A stretch of 34,139 bases of DNA, from the NCBI GenBank assembly GCA_937973905.1, contig CALJJR010000122.1, positions 1 through 34,139 of the forward strand, written 5' to 3'. Position numbers and translations under genes: made by a program. Shown here piece after piece: positions 16,125 to 29,170 of this stretch. The notes beneath the pieces are model-generated. The model was not told the origin of the DNA and made no database searches. It saw only the letters and a program-made list of their open reading frames with translations. The DNA comes from an uncultured Arenicella sp. (GTDB lineage: Bacteria > Pseudomonadota > Gammaproteobacteria > Arenicellales > Arenicellaceae). Position 1 is the stretch's first letter. Every line of letters begins with the position of its first letter.

Positions 16125-18413
16125 ATGAGAGCACGCCAAAAAAATTCTTTGTATTCGTACAAGCAAAGACTCGATTCAAGCATGCGCGCTTGTTCAAAAA
16201 TTAAGGCCTCGTTGGCTTGGTTGTTGGTATTTGCGGCCAGCCATGCAACAGCTCAAAACACCGCGACACTTAATGACGTGGTGTTCAGTAAGCTAGCCGG
16301 TGATAATGTCCAGATTAACCTGGTTACTGATGCAATGGTTGGTGAACCAGGTAGCTTTAGTACCGACAACCCGGCGCGGATTGCGTTGGACTTTTTCGGC
16401 ATGAAGAAAGGCATGGCTGAAAGTGTTGTTGAAATTGATGCGGGCCCTGTCGATAGTGTGGTTGCAGTTGAAACACCAGATAGAACTCGGGTGATTATCA
16501 ACTTGTTTGATACCGCGCGATACGAGGTTGTTGAAGCGGAAAACGGGTATGCGATTACCGTTTTCAATACGACGTATGACGACACTGCGCGAACTGAACC
16601 AAAACCGTTCGCTGCACGTCCGGATGTCTTGCCAGACACCGAAGTTACTAATATTGATTTTCGTCGTTCAGAAGCCGGTGGCGGTAGTTTAACCATTGAT
16701 CTAAACGACGATAGTGTCACCATTGATACACGCGAACGAGACGGGGAAATCGTTGTCGACATGTTGGGTGCGACACTTCCACCTGAGTTGGAGCGTCGTC
16801 TTGACGTAGTGGATTTTGCCACGCCTGTTCAAACCATCGATGCGTTTCAAAATGCTGATAATGTTCGCTTAGTCATTATTCCTACTGGCAAATATCAACA
16901 TTTGTCTTTTCAAGCTGGAAATCGGTTCACCCTAGTGGTCGATCCAATCATTCAAACGGCGGAAGATCTCAAGGCTGAAGCAGATGCAGAGTTGGGTTAT
17001 GCCGGCGAACGACTTTCTATTAATTTCCAAAAAATTGAAGTTCGTGCAGCACTGGCGGTGATTGCTGATTTCACTGGAATCAACTTCGTAACTAGTGATT
17101 CAGTACAAGGTGAGATCACGATCAATTTGCAAGATGTTCCTTGGGATCAAGCTCTTGATGTGATTATGAAAACCAAGGGTTTGGCAAAGCGAGAAAATGG
17201 TAATGTGATCTGGGTTGCGCCGGCACAGGAAATAGCCAAAATAGAAGAGGATGAGCTTAAGGCAAATGCTGTGGTAGCAGAATTCGCGCCGCTCGTTTCT
17301 GAAATTATCCAAATTAACTACGCCAAAGCCAAAGATATTGCCGACGTTATTAAGTCGATTAAAGTAGTCCGCCAAGGGCAAACTGCGGCGAGCGGTTTCA
17401 CTGGAGGCGCGAGTGCGTTCAATGTCACTGAGACGGACAAGAACTCACTACTAACGGCTCGGGGCAGTGTCACCGTCGATGAACGCACCAATAGCTTGTT
17501 AGTGCAAGATATTGCGGAAAAGATTAAAGAGCTTCGCCAAGTGATCACGAAGCTCGATAAACCAGTTCGTCAGGTTTTGATTGAAACTCGAATTGTTGAA
17601 GCAAGCGATACGTTTAGTCGTGAACTTGGTGCGCGACTCGGTTTCCAGCGCATTACCGATAATGCTCAATTTCCTGGAGCTTCTGGGTCCAATATCGGCG
17701 AGTTCGTTGGCAGTGGTACTACAGAAGGTTTGACCGTAATTCAGAATTCACAAATCGATGATGAGCCAGGTTTGATATTCGACAACTCTCGAGGTGCGCC
17801 CGGCGGTTTAGCGGTCGACTTAGGCGCAAACGGTATCGATGGGAACCTCCCTGCTTCATACGCTTTTGATATCTTCCGCGCTGGAACTGGATTTGCTCAT
17901 CTGATTACCTTGGAGCTGTCTGCGCTGGAAGCAGATGGTCGCGGCAAAATCGTGGCAAGCCCGCGATTGATTACGGCGAATCAAAAAGAGGCCATAATTA
18001 AGCAAGGTGAAGAACGAGTATTTACAGTAGTTGGTGACGATGATGTTGAGGTAGAGACTAAAGAGGCCGTCTTGGCTTTGGAAGTAACACCACAAATCAC
18101 TCCAGATGACCGAGTCGTTTTAGATGTAAAAGTGACCCAAGATGCTTTCATTCCAAATGCAGATCAAAATGTTGCTGCAGCACTGCGAAGGAAAGAGATT
18201 GTTACTCAAGTCTTAGCTGATAATGGCGAAACCATTGTCATCGGTGGGATTTATCAGGAAGAATCCAGTGAGGGTGTGACTAAGGTTCCGATTCTTGGAG
18301 ACATCCCCTTTTTAGGCAATTTGTTTAAGAAGAAATCGGCACGTGACAGCCGTGTTGAGTTGCTGATTTTCTTGACACCAAAAATCATCAGTCCAAAATT
18401 GAATTTGGGTTAG
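16125..18413 (+). CDS. pilQ: Type IV pilus secretin PilQ
   Basis: Outer-membrane secretin ring through which the pilus passes. The protein has about 762 residues from the ATG at 16125. It contains a signal peptide ending ASHATA, two AMIN domains (about 50-135 and 165-260) that bind peptidoglycan, an STN/N0 domain (LSINFQKIEVRAALAVIADFTG), N1 domain, and the secretin pore ending with the signature VPILGDIPFLGNLFKKK and FLTPKII. The start is uncertain: ATG 16095 overlaps pilP by eight bases, and ATG 16182 begins directly with the signal peptide (MRACSKIKASLAWLL). I chose 16125 for the GGA about nine bases upstream. Last gene of pilMNOPQ. Confidence 0.96.
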   Translation: MRARQKNSLYSYKQRLDSSMRACSKIKASLAWLLVFAASHATAQNTATLNDVVFSKLAGDNVQINLVTDAMVGEPGSFSTDNPARIALDFFGMKKGMAESVVEIDAGPVDSVVAVETPDRTRVIINLFDTARYEVVEAENGYAITVFNTTYDDTARTEPKPFAARPDVLPDTEVTNIDFRRSEAGGGSLTIDLNDDSVTIDTRERDGEIVVDMLGATLPPELERRLDVVDFATPVQTIDAFQNADNVRLVIIPTGKYQHLSFQAGNRFTLVVDPIIQTAEDLKAEADAELGYAGERLSINFQKIEVRAALAVIADFTGINFVTSDSVQGEITINLQDVPWDQALDVIMKTKGLAKRENGNVIWVAPAQEIAKIEEDELKANAVVAEFAPLVSEIIQINYAKAKDIADVIKSIKVVRQGQTAASGFTGGASAFNVTETDKNSLLTARGSVTVDERTNSLLVQDIAEKIKELRQVITKLDKPVRQVLIETRIVEASDTFSRELGARLGFQRITDNAQFPGASGSNIGEFVGSGTTEGLTVIQNSQIDDEPGLIFDNSRGAPGGLAVDLGANGIDGNLPASYAFDIFRAGTGFAHLITLELSALEADGRGKIVASPRLITANQKEAIIKQGEERVFTVVGDDDVEVETKEAVLALEVTPQITPDDRVVLDVKVTQDAFIPNADQNVAAALRRKEIVTQVLADNGETIVIGGIYQEESSEGVTKVPILGDIPFLGNLFKKKSARDSRVELLIFLTPKIISPKLNLG

Positions 18414-18428
18414 TTAACCCCATATAAT
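18399..18428 (+). promoter_or_regulatory. Candidate sigma-70 promoter at the pilQ 3' end
   Basis: A perfect TATAAT at 18423-18428 has TTGAAT (18399-18404) 18 bases upstream, overlapping the last pilQ codons. Initiation about seven bases downstream, near 18435, would place the start at the foot of the stem-loop at 18438-18466. It is the best -10 match noticed in the intergenic regions of the window. Confidence 0.45.
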
Positions 18429-18437
18429 CAGCAAGCC

Positions 18438-18466
18438 AAAAGCAGGGGCAAAATGCTCCTGCTTTT
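18438..18466 (+). terminator. Intrinsic terminator-like hairpin after pilQ
   Basis: A 12-base stem, AAAAGCAGGGGC against GCTCCTGCTTTT with one G-U pair, has the loop AAAAT at 18450-18454. The 3' arm ends in TTTT and is followed by GCTTT. This is a convincing Rho-independent terminator for the pilMNOPQ operon. It could instead be a 5' stem-loop on transcripts started from the TATAAT box just upstream. Confidence 0.75.
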
Positions 18467-18474
18467 GCTTTATA

Positions 18475-18508
18475 TAGGCGCGTTACAAATAGAATATATC
18501 TGCGCCTA
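18475..18508 (+). repeat. Inverted repeat in the aroK leader
   Basis: TAGGCGC (18475-18481) and GCGCCTA (18502-18508) are perfect inverted copies around a 20-base A+T-rich spacer. They end 40 bases before the aroK start. They could be an RNA stem-loop in the leader or a protein-binding site; no known element is recognised. Confidence 0.4.
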
Positions 18509-18548
18509 CGATTATTCCTCTAGTTAGTAGATCCAAACGAAAAGACGT

Positions 18549-19055
18549 ATGCAAAATATGATACTTATCGGAGCCATGGGCTCTGGCAAAACCACCGTGG
18601 GTAAGCAACTGGCTAAACGCTTGCGTATGGATTTTGTTGATTCAGATCACATGATTGAGGAACGCTGTGGTGTTTCTATATCGACGATCTTTGACATTGA
18701 AGGCGAAGATGGCTTTCGTAAACGTGAAACTAAAATGTTGCATGAACTGTGTGAGCGCAGCGGAATTGTATTGGCTACTGGGGGTGGTGCAATCGTCAGC
18801 GAAGAAAATCGACGTTTATTACGCAAGAGTGGTTTCGTTATCTATTTGAAAACAAGTATTGAAACCCAGTTAGCGCGTACTCAAAAGAATCAAAACCGAC
18901 CATTGCTCGAAAACGTTGATGTAAAAGACAAGCTTAATGAATTAATGGATGAGCGCGGCACCTTGTATGAACAAGAGGCTGATTTGACTGTGATGTCGGG
19001 CGATCGAGTTGTTTCCAAGGTCGTCGACGAGATTGCTCAAGCCCTAGAAAAGTAG
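18549..19055 (+). CDS. aroK: Shikimate kinase
   Basis: Phosphorylates shikimate with ATP in aromatic amino-acid synthesis. The 168-residue protein has the Walker A motif GAMGSGKT (residues 8-15), the shikimate-binding DSDHMIEE (about 32-39), GFRKRE, the GGGA loop (about 79-82) and the lid with QNRPLL. Start at ATG 18549; ATG 18558 is a possible alternative. It follows pilQ, as in Pseudomonas, but the usual partner aroB (3-dehydroquinate synthase) is not downstream. Terminator-like hairpins flank it on both sides, so it is probably its own transcription unit. Confidence 0.96.
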   Translation: MQNMILIGAMGSGKTTVGKQLAKRLRMDFVDSDHMIEERCGVSISTIFDIEGEDGFRKRETKMLHELCERSGIVLATGGGAIVSEENRRLLRKSGFVIYLKTSIETQLARTQKNQNRPLLENVDVKDKLNELMDERGTLYEQEADLTVMSGDRVVSKVVDEIAQALEK

Positions 19056-19061
19056 ATTTCG

Positions 19062-19086
19062 GCCCAGTTTAGGGCGTTCTCTTTTT
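19062..19086 (+). terminator. Weak intrinsic terminator after aroK
   Basis: GCCC (19062-19065) pairs with GGGC (19072-19075) over a six-base loop, followed by GTTCTCTTTTT. An alternative longer-range stem uses GCCCTA (19041-19046) with TAGGGC (19070-19075). The stem is short but the T-rich tail is good. Confidence 0.45.
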
Positions 19087-19132
19087 AGCCAAGGACTCGG
19101 CCAGAGAATACTCAACATCAATTCCACGCTGG

Positions 19133-19161
19133 ATGACTTTTGAGCCCCAAGAGCGTATACT
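19133..19161 (+). promoter_or_regulatory. Candidate gltB promoter
   Basis: ATGACT (19133-19138, 4 of 6 to the -35 consensus) and TATACT (19156-19161, 5 of 6 to the -10) are separated by exactly 17 bases. A start near 19168 would give a leader of about 240 bases before gltB. The pyrF candidate promoter has the same CGTATACT octamer. Confidence 0.45.
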
Positions 19162-19250
19162 CTTGCATCGCTTTTCTGCAGTAAATTCCGTCAGCAAAAG
19201 CGAGCGCCGAATATTATTCTGAAGACTCTGTTTTTCTATCCATCTCAAAC

Positions 19251-19408
19251 ATGGATCAAAAGCTGTTGTTTTGCGCGAAAATATTCGATCAAAACCCCTC
19301 TAAATCGTACTTCACCGGCTTTATGTTTTCCCGGCTTGGCTCGGGCCACTTAATTGGGAATATTAGGCGGCTCTGGAACCCCGAGACCCGCCAAAAAATT
19401 GGATTGAG

Positions 19409-19412
<4 letters not shown>
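19251..19412 (+). CDS. Possible 53-residue leader ORF overlapping the gltB start
   Basis: ATG at 19251 opens 53 codons ending at TGA 19410-19412, which overlaps the gltB ATG (19409-19411) as ATGA, the pattern of translational coupling. The peptide starts [16 protein letters not shown] and ends with the basic stretch [17 protein letters not shown] recognise no family. No Shine-Dalgarno is visible before the ATG. The GC-rich hairpin at 19366-19392 lies inside it, so translation of this ORF could open the gltB start region. An open frame of this length can arise by chance, so this is a hypothesis. Confidence 0.22.
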
Positions 19413-25298
<5,886 letters not shown>

Positions 25299-25336
25299 TG
25301 TCGGCTTAAGCATTAAACTTGAGCGCCAAAAAGTAG

Positions 25337-25365
25337 TTAAATCAAGACTTGCTTAGTCGTATACT
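25337..25365 (+). promoter_or_regulatory. Candidate pyrF promoter
   Basis: TTAAAT (25337-25342) and TATACT (25360-25365) are 17 bases apart in the gap after gltD. The predicted start, near 25372, leaves a leader of about 40 bases before the pyrF GTG. Prediction by eye. Confidence 0.4.
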
Positions 25366-25409
25366 GCGGCTGTCAAACATTAACCTCCGTTCCTCTAAGA
25401 TTGTAGACC

Positions 25410-26111
25410 GTGGCTAATTCAATTCCAGTAGAAGAGCGCTTAATCGTCGCTCTAGATGTTCCAACGGCCGCTGAGGCTCGAGCAATGATCGACACGCTCG
25501 GCGATGCGGTGGTGTTTTATAAAATCGGCCTCGAGCTCTTTATGAGTGGTGACTATTTTGAACTGCTCGATTACTTGACGAATCAACATAAAAAAATATT
25601 TGTCGATCTCAAGTTTTTTGACGTGCCTGCAACGGTTGGGCGCGCGGTAGCGCAATTGAACGGCCGTGGAGTCACTTTCGCCACCATCCATGGCAATGAT
25701 TCGATCATGCGTGCCGCGGCTGAAAATAAAGGCGACGTGCAAATTCTAGCAGTCACCGTACTGACCAGCTTAGATCGCGGCGATTTGGATGATTTAGGTT
25801 TCAGCTGCGATGTTGAGAAACTCGTTTTGTCCCGTGCTAAACGCGCTTGCGAGATAGGCTGTGATGGTGTCGTGGCGTCAGGGCATGAGGCGAAAGCAAT
25901 GCGAGAACAGCTCGGTCACAATTTTATGGTGGTCACACCTGGAATTCGGCCGGTTGATAATGATGACGACCAGAAACGCGTTGTGACGCCGGCGCAAGCG
26001 TTTGAAAATGGCGCTGACTACATTGTGGTCGGGCGACCAATTCGAGATGCAGACGATCCACGTCAAGCAGCGATTGAGTTGCAAGCAGCGATCGCAACGG
26101 CATTGCCTTAG
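25410..26111 (+). CDS. pyrF: Orotidine 5'-phosphate decarboxylase
   Basis: Last step of UMP synthesis. The 233-residue TIM-barrel protein has LIVALDVPTAAEA at the N-terminus, the catalytic FVDLKFFDVPATV (Asp66, Lys68, Asp71 of the DxKxxD motif), the VVTPGIRP loop near residue 174, and GADYIVVGRPI near 209. The start is GTG at 25410; no better ATG is available before the conserved region, and the ribosome-binding site is weak. It stands between gltD and hemE with gaps on both sides, so it is probably transcribed alone. Confidence 0.96.
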   Translation: MANSIPVEERLIVALDVPTAAEARAMIDTLGDAVVFYKIGLELFMSGDYFELLDYLTNQHKKIFVDLKFFDVPATVGRAVAQLNGRGVTFATIHGNDSIMRAAAENKGDVQILAVTVLTSLDRGDLDDLGFSCDVEKLVLSRAKRACEIGCDGVVASGHEAKAMREQLGHNFMVVTPGIRPVDNDDDQKRVVTPAQAFENGADYIVVGRPIRDADDPRQAAIELQAAIATALP

Positions 26112-26137
26112 ATTTCGCTAAACATTTTGTCAATTTG

Positions 26138-26153
26138 GTACTATCCTTAGTAC
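26138..26153. repeat. Small hairpin between pyrF and hemE
   Basis: GTACTA (26138-26143) and TAGTAC (26148-26153) pair around the loop TCCT. There is no T-run after it, so terminator function is doubtful. It may be an operator-like palindrome or chance. Confidence 0.3.
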
Positions 26154-26216
26154 TGGTTAGTCAGGGCGCTCGCTTGAGAGTTTTAATGCGAAGCGTATAG
26201 ACGGTTATTGGGAAGT

Positions 26217-27287
26217 ATGCAAAATTTAGACAACGATTTGTACCTGCGCGCTTTGCGCGGCGAGAAAGTTGAGCGCACGCCCATATGGGTGATGCGGCAA
26301 GCTGGGCGATATTTGCCTGAGTACAGGGCGACTCGTAAGCAGGCAGGCGACTTTTTAACGCTCTGTAAAACGCCCGAACTCGCGTGCGAAGTGACTCTGC
26401 AGCCAATTGACCGTTTTGGCCTGGACGCCGCAATTCTATTTTCCGATATTCTCACGATTCCTGATGCCATGGGCTTAGAGCTGGAGCTCGAAGAAGGTAT
26501 CGGGCCCGTTTTCAATAAGCCGATTCGCAGTAAGGCGATGATTGATGCTCTGGCGGTCCCTGATATGGGTTCCGGGCTGGGATATGTGATGGACGCCGTA
26601 GGCACAATACGTAAAGCGTTGAATGGTCGGGTTCCACTGATCGGGTTTACCGGTAGTCCTTGGACATTGGCCAGCTATATGGTTGAAGGCAGTGGCAGCA
26701 AAGAGTTTCGGCGCATTAAAGGGCTTATGTTCGAAGACCCCGCGGCTACCCATCAGCTGTTGGGCGTGGTTACTGAATCCGTAATCGAGTACCTACATGC
26801 CCAGGTTGAGGCTGGCGTTCAGTCATTGATGGTGTTTGATACATGGGGCGGCATGTTGTCCACCAGCAACTACCAAGCATTCTCGCTGGCGTATATGCAA
26901 CAAATTGTTGCTAGCCTGAAAAGTAAACATCCAGAGGTGCCTATTGTGCTGTTTACCAAAGGCGGGGGCCAGTGGCTTGAGTCGATGGCTGAAACAGGTT
27001 GTGATGGTCTCGGTCTTGATTGGACAGTAGACCTCGCAGAAGCGCGTCGGCGTGTCGGTAGCAAAGTTGTGCTGCAGGGAAATCTCGACCCAGTGGTGAT
27101 GAACACAAGCGGCGCTCAAGTAGCAACGGAGGCAGAGTCGGTGCTTGCTTCCTACGGCCAACATGACGGCTCAAGTAAAGGGCATATTTTCAATTTGGGG
27201 CATGGAATTCAGCCTTTTGCCAAACCTGACAATATGCGAACTTTGGTCGAAACCGTAAAAGCTAAGAGTGCGGCCTATCATCTATGA
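26217..27287 (+). CDS. hemE: Uroporphyrinogen decarboxylase
   Basis: Decarboxylates the four acetate side chains of uroporphyrinogen III to give coproporphyrinogen III in heme synthesis. From the ATG at 26217 it has 356 residues, beginning [16 protein letters not shown]. Both family signatures are present: [16 protein letters not shown] (about 24-39) and [16 protein letters not shown] (about 143-158). [12 protein letters not shown] and GLGLDWT also match. An in-frame TTG at 26208 would add three residues, and the GGAAG just before the ATG is too close to serve it well, so the start is a little uncertain. It overlaps the next gene by four bases (ATGA). Confidence 0.97.
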   Translation: MQNLDNDLYLRALRGEKVERTPIWVMRQAGRYLPEYRATRKQAGDFLTLCKTPELACEVTLQPIDRFGLDAAILFSDILTIPDAMGLELELEEGIGPVFNKPIRSKAMIDALAVPDMGSGLGYVMDAVGTIRKALNGRVPLIGFTGSPWTLASYMVEGSGSKEFRRIKGLMFEDPAATHQLLGVVTESVIEYLHAQVEAGVQSLMVFDTWGGMLSTSNYQAFSLAYMQQIVASLKSKHPEVPIVLFTKGGGQWLESMAETGCDGLGLDWTVDLAEARRRVGSKVVLQGNLDPVVMNTSGAQVATEAESVLASYGQHDGSSKGHIFNLGHGIQPFAKPDNMRTLVETVKAKSAAYHL

Positions 27288-27787
27288 TTAACTTCAGTCG
27301 GATCGAAACGGACATTTTTGTTGGTAGCGCACCCGCCAGCAGTGTTGATGTCGCGCGTCTAAACCCGATGAAGATCACCGCAGTATTGTCATTGCAAAGC
27401 GATGAAGATTTTCGAACTCATCAAATTAATTTGCAAAAATTACTGAACGCTTACGAGTACAACAATATCCAGTTGTTGCGTTTTCCGATTCTGGACTTCG
27501 ATGAATCTGATCTAGGCAAACGCCTTCCTAAGCCCGTGCGGACTATGCATCGATTATTGTCGGCTGGGCATAGAATTTATGTGCATTGTAATGCTGGGGT
27601 ATGCCGCGCGCCGGCAACCGTTTTGGCTTACTTTTGTCACTATAGGGGGATGTCGATTGAAGACGGCTTGGAGTACATCCGTGAACAACGACCCCAAGCA
27701 AACCCGTATTTAGGAGCAGTACGTCGTGCCCTTGATGAGCTGGCTAAGCCAGAGCCTGATAACAGCGCTAGTCCAACAGGTTCTTAG
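27284..27787 (+). CDS. Dual-specificity-type phosphatase resembling laforin/SEX4 glucan phosphatases
   Basis: A 167-residue single-domain protein of the cysteine phosphatase superfamily. The P-loop is [11 protein letters not shown]: Cys102 is the nucleophile and Arg108 binds phosphate. The likely general acid lies in [13 protein letters not shown] (Asp71 or Asp73). The N-terminal [11 protein letters not shown], the DFDxxDLxxRLP loop and the YVHCxAGxxRAPA core follow the pattern known from plant SEX4/LSF and animal laforin glucan phosphatases, not from classical tyrosine phosphatases. No carbohydrate-binding module or signal peptide is present, so it should be cytosolic. Position 107, usually Gly, is a second cysteine. 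The start overlaps the hemE stop (ATGA), so it is translated with hemE. Substrate is unknown. The 3' end overlaps tesA on the other strand by 20 bases. Confidence 0.85.
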   Translation: MINFSRIETDIFVGSAPASSVDVARLNPMKITAVLSLQSDEDFRTHQINLQKLLNAYEYNNIQLLRFPILDFDESDLGKRLPKPVRTMHRLLSAGHRIYVHCNAGVCRAPATVLAYFCHYRGMSIEDGLEYIREQRPQANPYLGAVRRALDELAKPEPDNSASPTGS

Positions 27788-28382
27788 ACTTAAGGTAGTC
27801 GAACACGAAACCCTCTATCTTTGGTTGAGCAGCAGCGGTCGGATGCAGCCCATCATTTTGAATGTAAGTGCTGTCGCCAATAAATTTTTCCACAACGAAG
27901 TCGAAGTAGTGTTGCTCAGTTTCCTCGGCAACGCTTGCGAAAGCCGCTTCAAATGAATCGATATAGCGCGGCCCGTAGCTGGGTGGCAATGTTATGCCAA
28001 ACACCACCACTTGAGCTCCGCTGTTTTTAATCAGTTCGATCATAGCGATGAGATTGGCTTCCATTTTATCAATTGAGTAACCCCGGAGACCATCATTTGC
28101 ACCGAGTTCTAGCAATACTAGATCGGGTGAGAATTCTTCCAGTGTCGCGGGCAGCCGTGCTAAACCACCGGAGGAACTTTCACCGGAAATGCTCGCGTTA
28201 ACGACTCGATGATCGTCAATCAAGCGATTGGCCAACAAGCTGGCCCACCCTTGATCTAAATCAAGATTGTAAGCAGCGCTGAGGCTATCGCCGTAAACGA
28301 GAATCGTTTTAGAGTGAACCGCCGATGTGATGAGCAGTGAGAAGCACACCGTGGATAAGAAGATGATACGTTTTATTGACAT
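27768..28382 (-). CDS. tesA: TesA-like SGNH hydrolase (arylesterase / lysophospholipase L1)
   Basis: A periplasmic SGNH-family esterase of 204 residues from the ATG at 28382. A signal peptide (about 1-24, ends AVHS) is followed by the four SGNH blocks: GDSLS with catalytic Ser33, Gly in ISGESSSGG near 67, GAND with Asn96, and DGLHP with Asp177 and His180. An upstream in-frame ATG at 28406 would add eight residues. It is divergent from the ABC transporter pair, the same arrangement as tesA-ybbA-ybbP in E. coli and many proteobacteria. Its 3' end overlaps the phosphatase gene on the opposite strand. Confidence 0.93.
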   Translation of the reverse strand: MSIKRIIFLSTVCFSLLITSAVHSKTILVYGDSLSAAYNLDLDQGWASLLANRLIDDHRVVNASISGESSSGGLARLPATLEEFSPDLVLLELGANDGLRGYSIDKMEANLIAMIELIKNSGAQVVVFGITLPPSYGPRYIDSFEAAFASVAEETEQHYFDFVVEKFIGDSTYIQNDGLHPTAAAQPKIEGFVFDYLKSKNLLD

Positions 28383-28487
28383 TGATAATGCGAGTCTTGG
28401 ACACATATAGAGGTTTTACCAGAACACAACTTGAGAAGCTGGCTTGCAGAATTTGCGGCCTGCTCTTACCACGCACTGGATTGATCA

Positions 28488-29165
28488 TTGACTGATACTA
28501 TTTTACGCGCTGAACATGTTAGCAAACGTGTACAAACAGCCGATCACGAATTAACGATACTAAACGATGTCTCACTGCAGGTGAACCTTGGTGAAAGTCT
28601 CGCCATAATTGGCCCGTCAGGAGCAGGCAAGTCAACCTTGCTTGGCTTGCTCGCTGGCTTAGATACGCCAACAGAGGGCGCTATCTGGATGGCTGACCAA
28701 GAAATTACCGCTATGTCCGAAGAAGGTCGTGCAGCCACGCGCGCGAATTTTGTCGGTTTTGTTTTTCAAACATTCCAACTTCTTGGTAGTCTCACCGCGC
28801 TAGAAAATGTCGCACTGCCAATGGAGCTGGCTGGGGATCAAGATGCTAGAGAAAAGGCACAGCGATTTTTGGATAAAGTAGGCCTCAGTCAACGTGTAGG
28901 ACATTATCCAAAACAACTCTCCGGCGGTGAACAACAACGCGTCGCGATCGCACGGGCTTTCGCCTGCCAGCCAAGAATCTTGTTTGCAGATGAACCAACC
29001 GGCAATCTTGATCGAGCCACGGGTGCCAAAGTCAGTGACTTATTGTTCGATCTAAACGAACAAAGCGATGCCACGTTGATACTCGTTACTCATGAGCAGC
29101 GCCTAGCTGATCGCTGTGATCGAACCGTTGTTATCGACGATGGGCGACTTAGCCTAGCGGCTTGA
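28488..29165 (+). CDS. ybbA: ABC transporter ATP-binding protein YbbA
   Basis: A 225-residue ATPase of the LolD/MacB type. Walker A is GPSGAGKST (about 42-50), the signature is LSGGEQQRVAIARA (about 143), Walker B with the family extension is ILFADEPTGNLDR, and the switch His is in LVTHE. The start appears to be TTG at 28488; no ATG lies in a suitable place before the first strand. It pairs with the permease gene that starts within or just after its stop. The divergent tesA matches the E. coli order. The exported substrate of YbbAP systems is not established. Confidence 0.94.
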   Translation: MTDTILRAEHVSKRVQTADHELTILNDVSLQVNLGESLAIIGPSGAGKSTLLGLLAGLDTPTEGAIWMADQEITAMSEEGRAATRANFVGFVFQTFQLLGSLTALENVALPMELAGDQDAREKAQRFLDKVGLSQRVGHYPKQLSGGEQQRVAIARAFACQPRILFADEPTGNLDRATGAKVSDLLFDLNEQSDATLILVTHEQRLADRCDRTVVIDDGRLSLAA

Positions 29166-29170
29166 ACATT

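Larger units (their letters stand above)
19056..19408. other. 353-bp intergenic region between aroK and gltB
   Basis: Contains, in order, a weak terminator (19062-19086), a candidate promoter (19133-19161), then about 240 bases of presumed gltB leader. The leader holds a 53-codon ORF (19251-19412), a small stem CCCG/CGGG at 19330-19345 and a larger interrupted stem GGCGGCTC/GAG..CCGCC at 19366-19392. This is where aroB and a SPOR-domain gene lie in Pseudomonas; no remnant of either is recognisable in translation. Confidence 0.6.

Noticed and set aside
16253-16822. 189-codon antisense ORF opposite pilQ
   Set aside because: Low-complexity Ser/Thr/Arg translation typical of a shadow frame; pilQ domains cover the same bases.
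26183-26605. 140-codon antisense ORF opposite the hemE start
   Set aside because: Shadow of hemE; the composition is Ser/Pro/Arg-rich and it lacks a ribosome-binding site.
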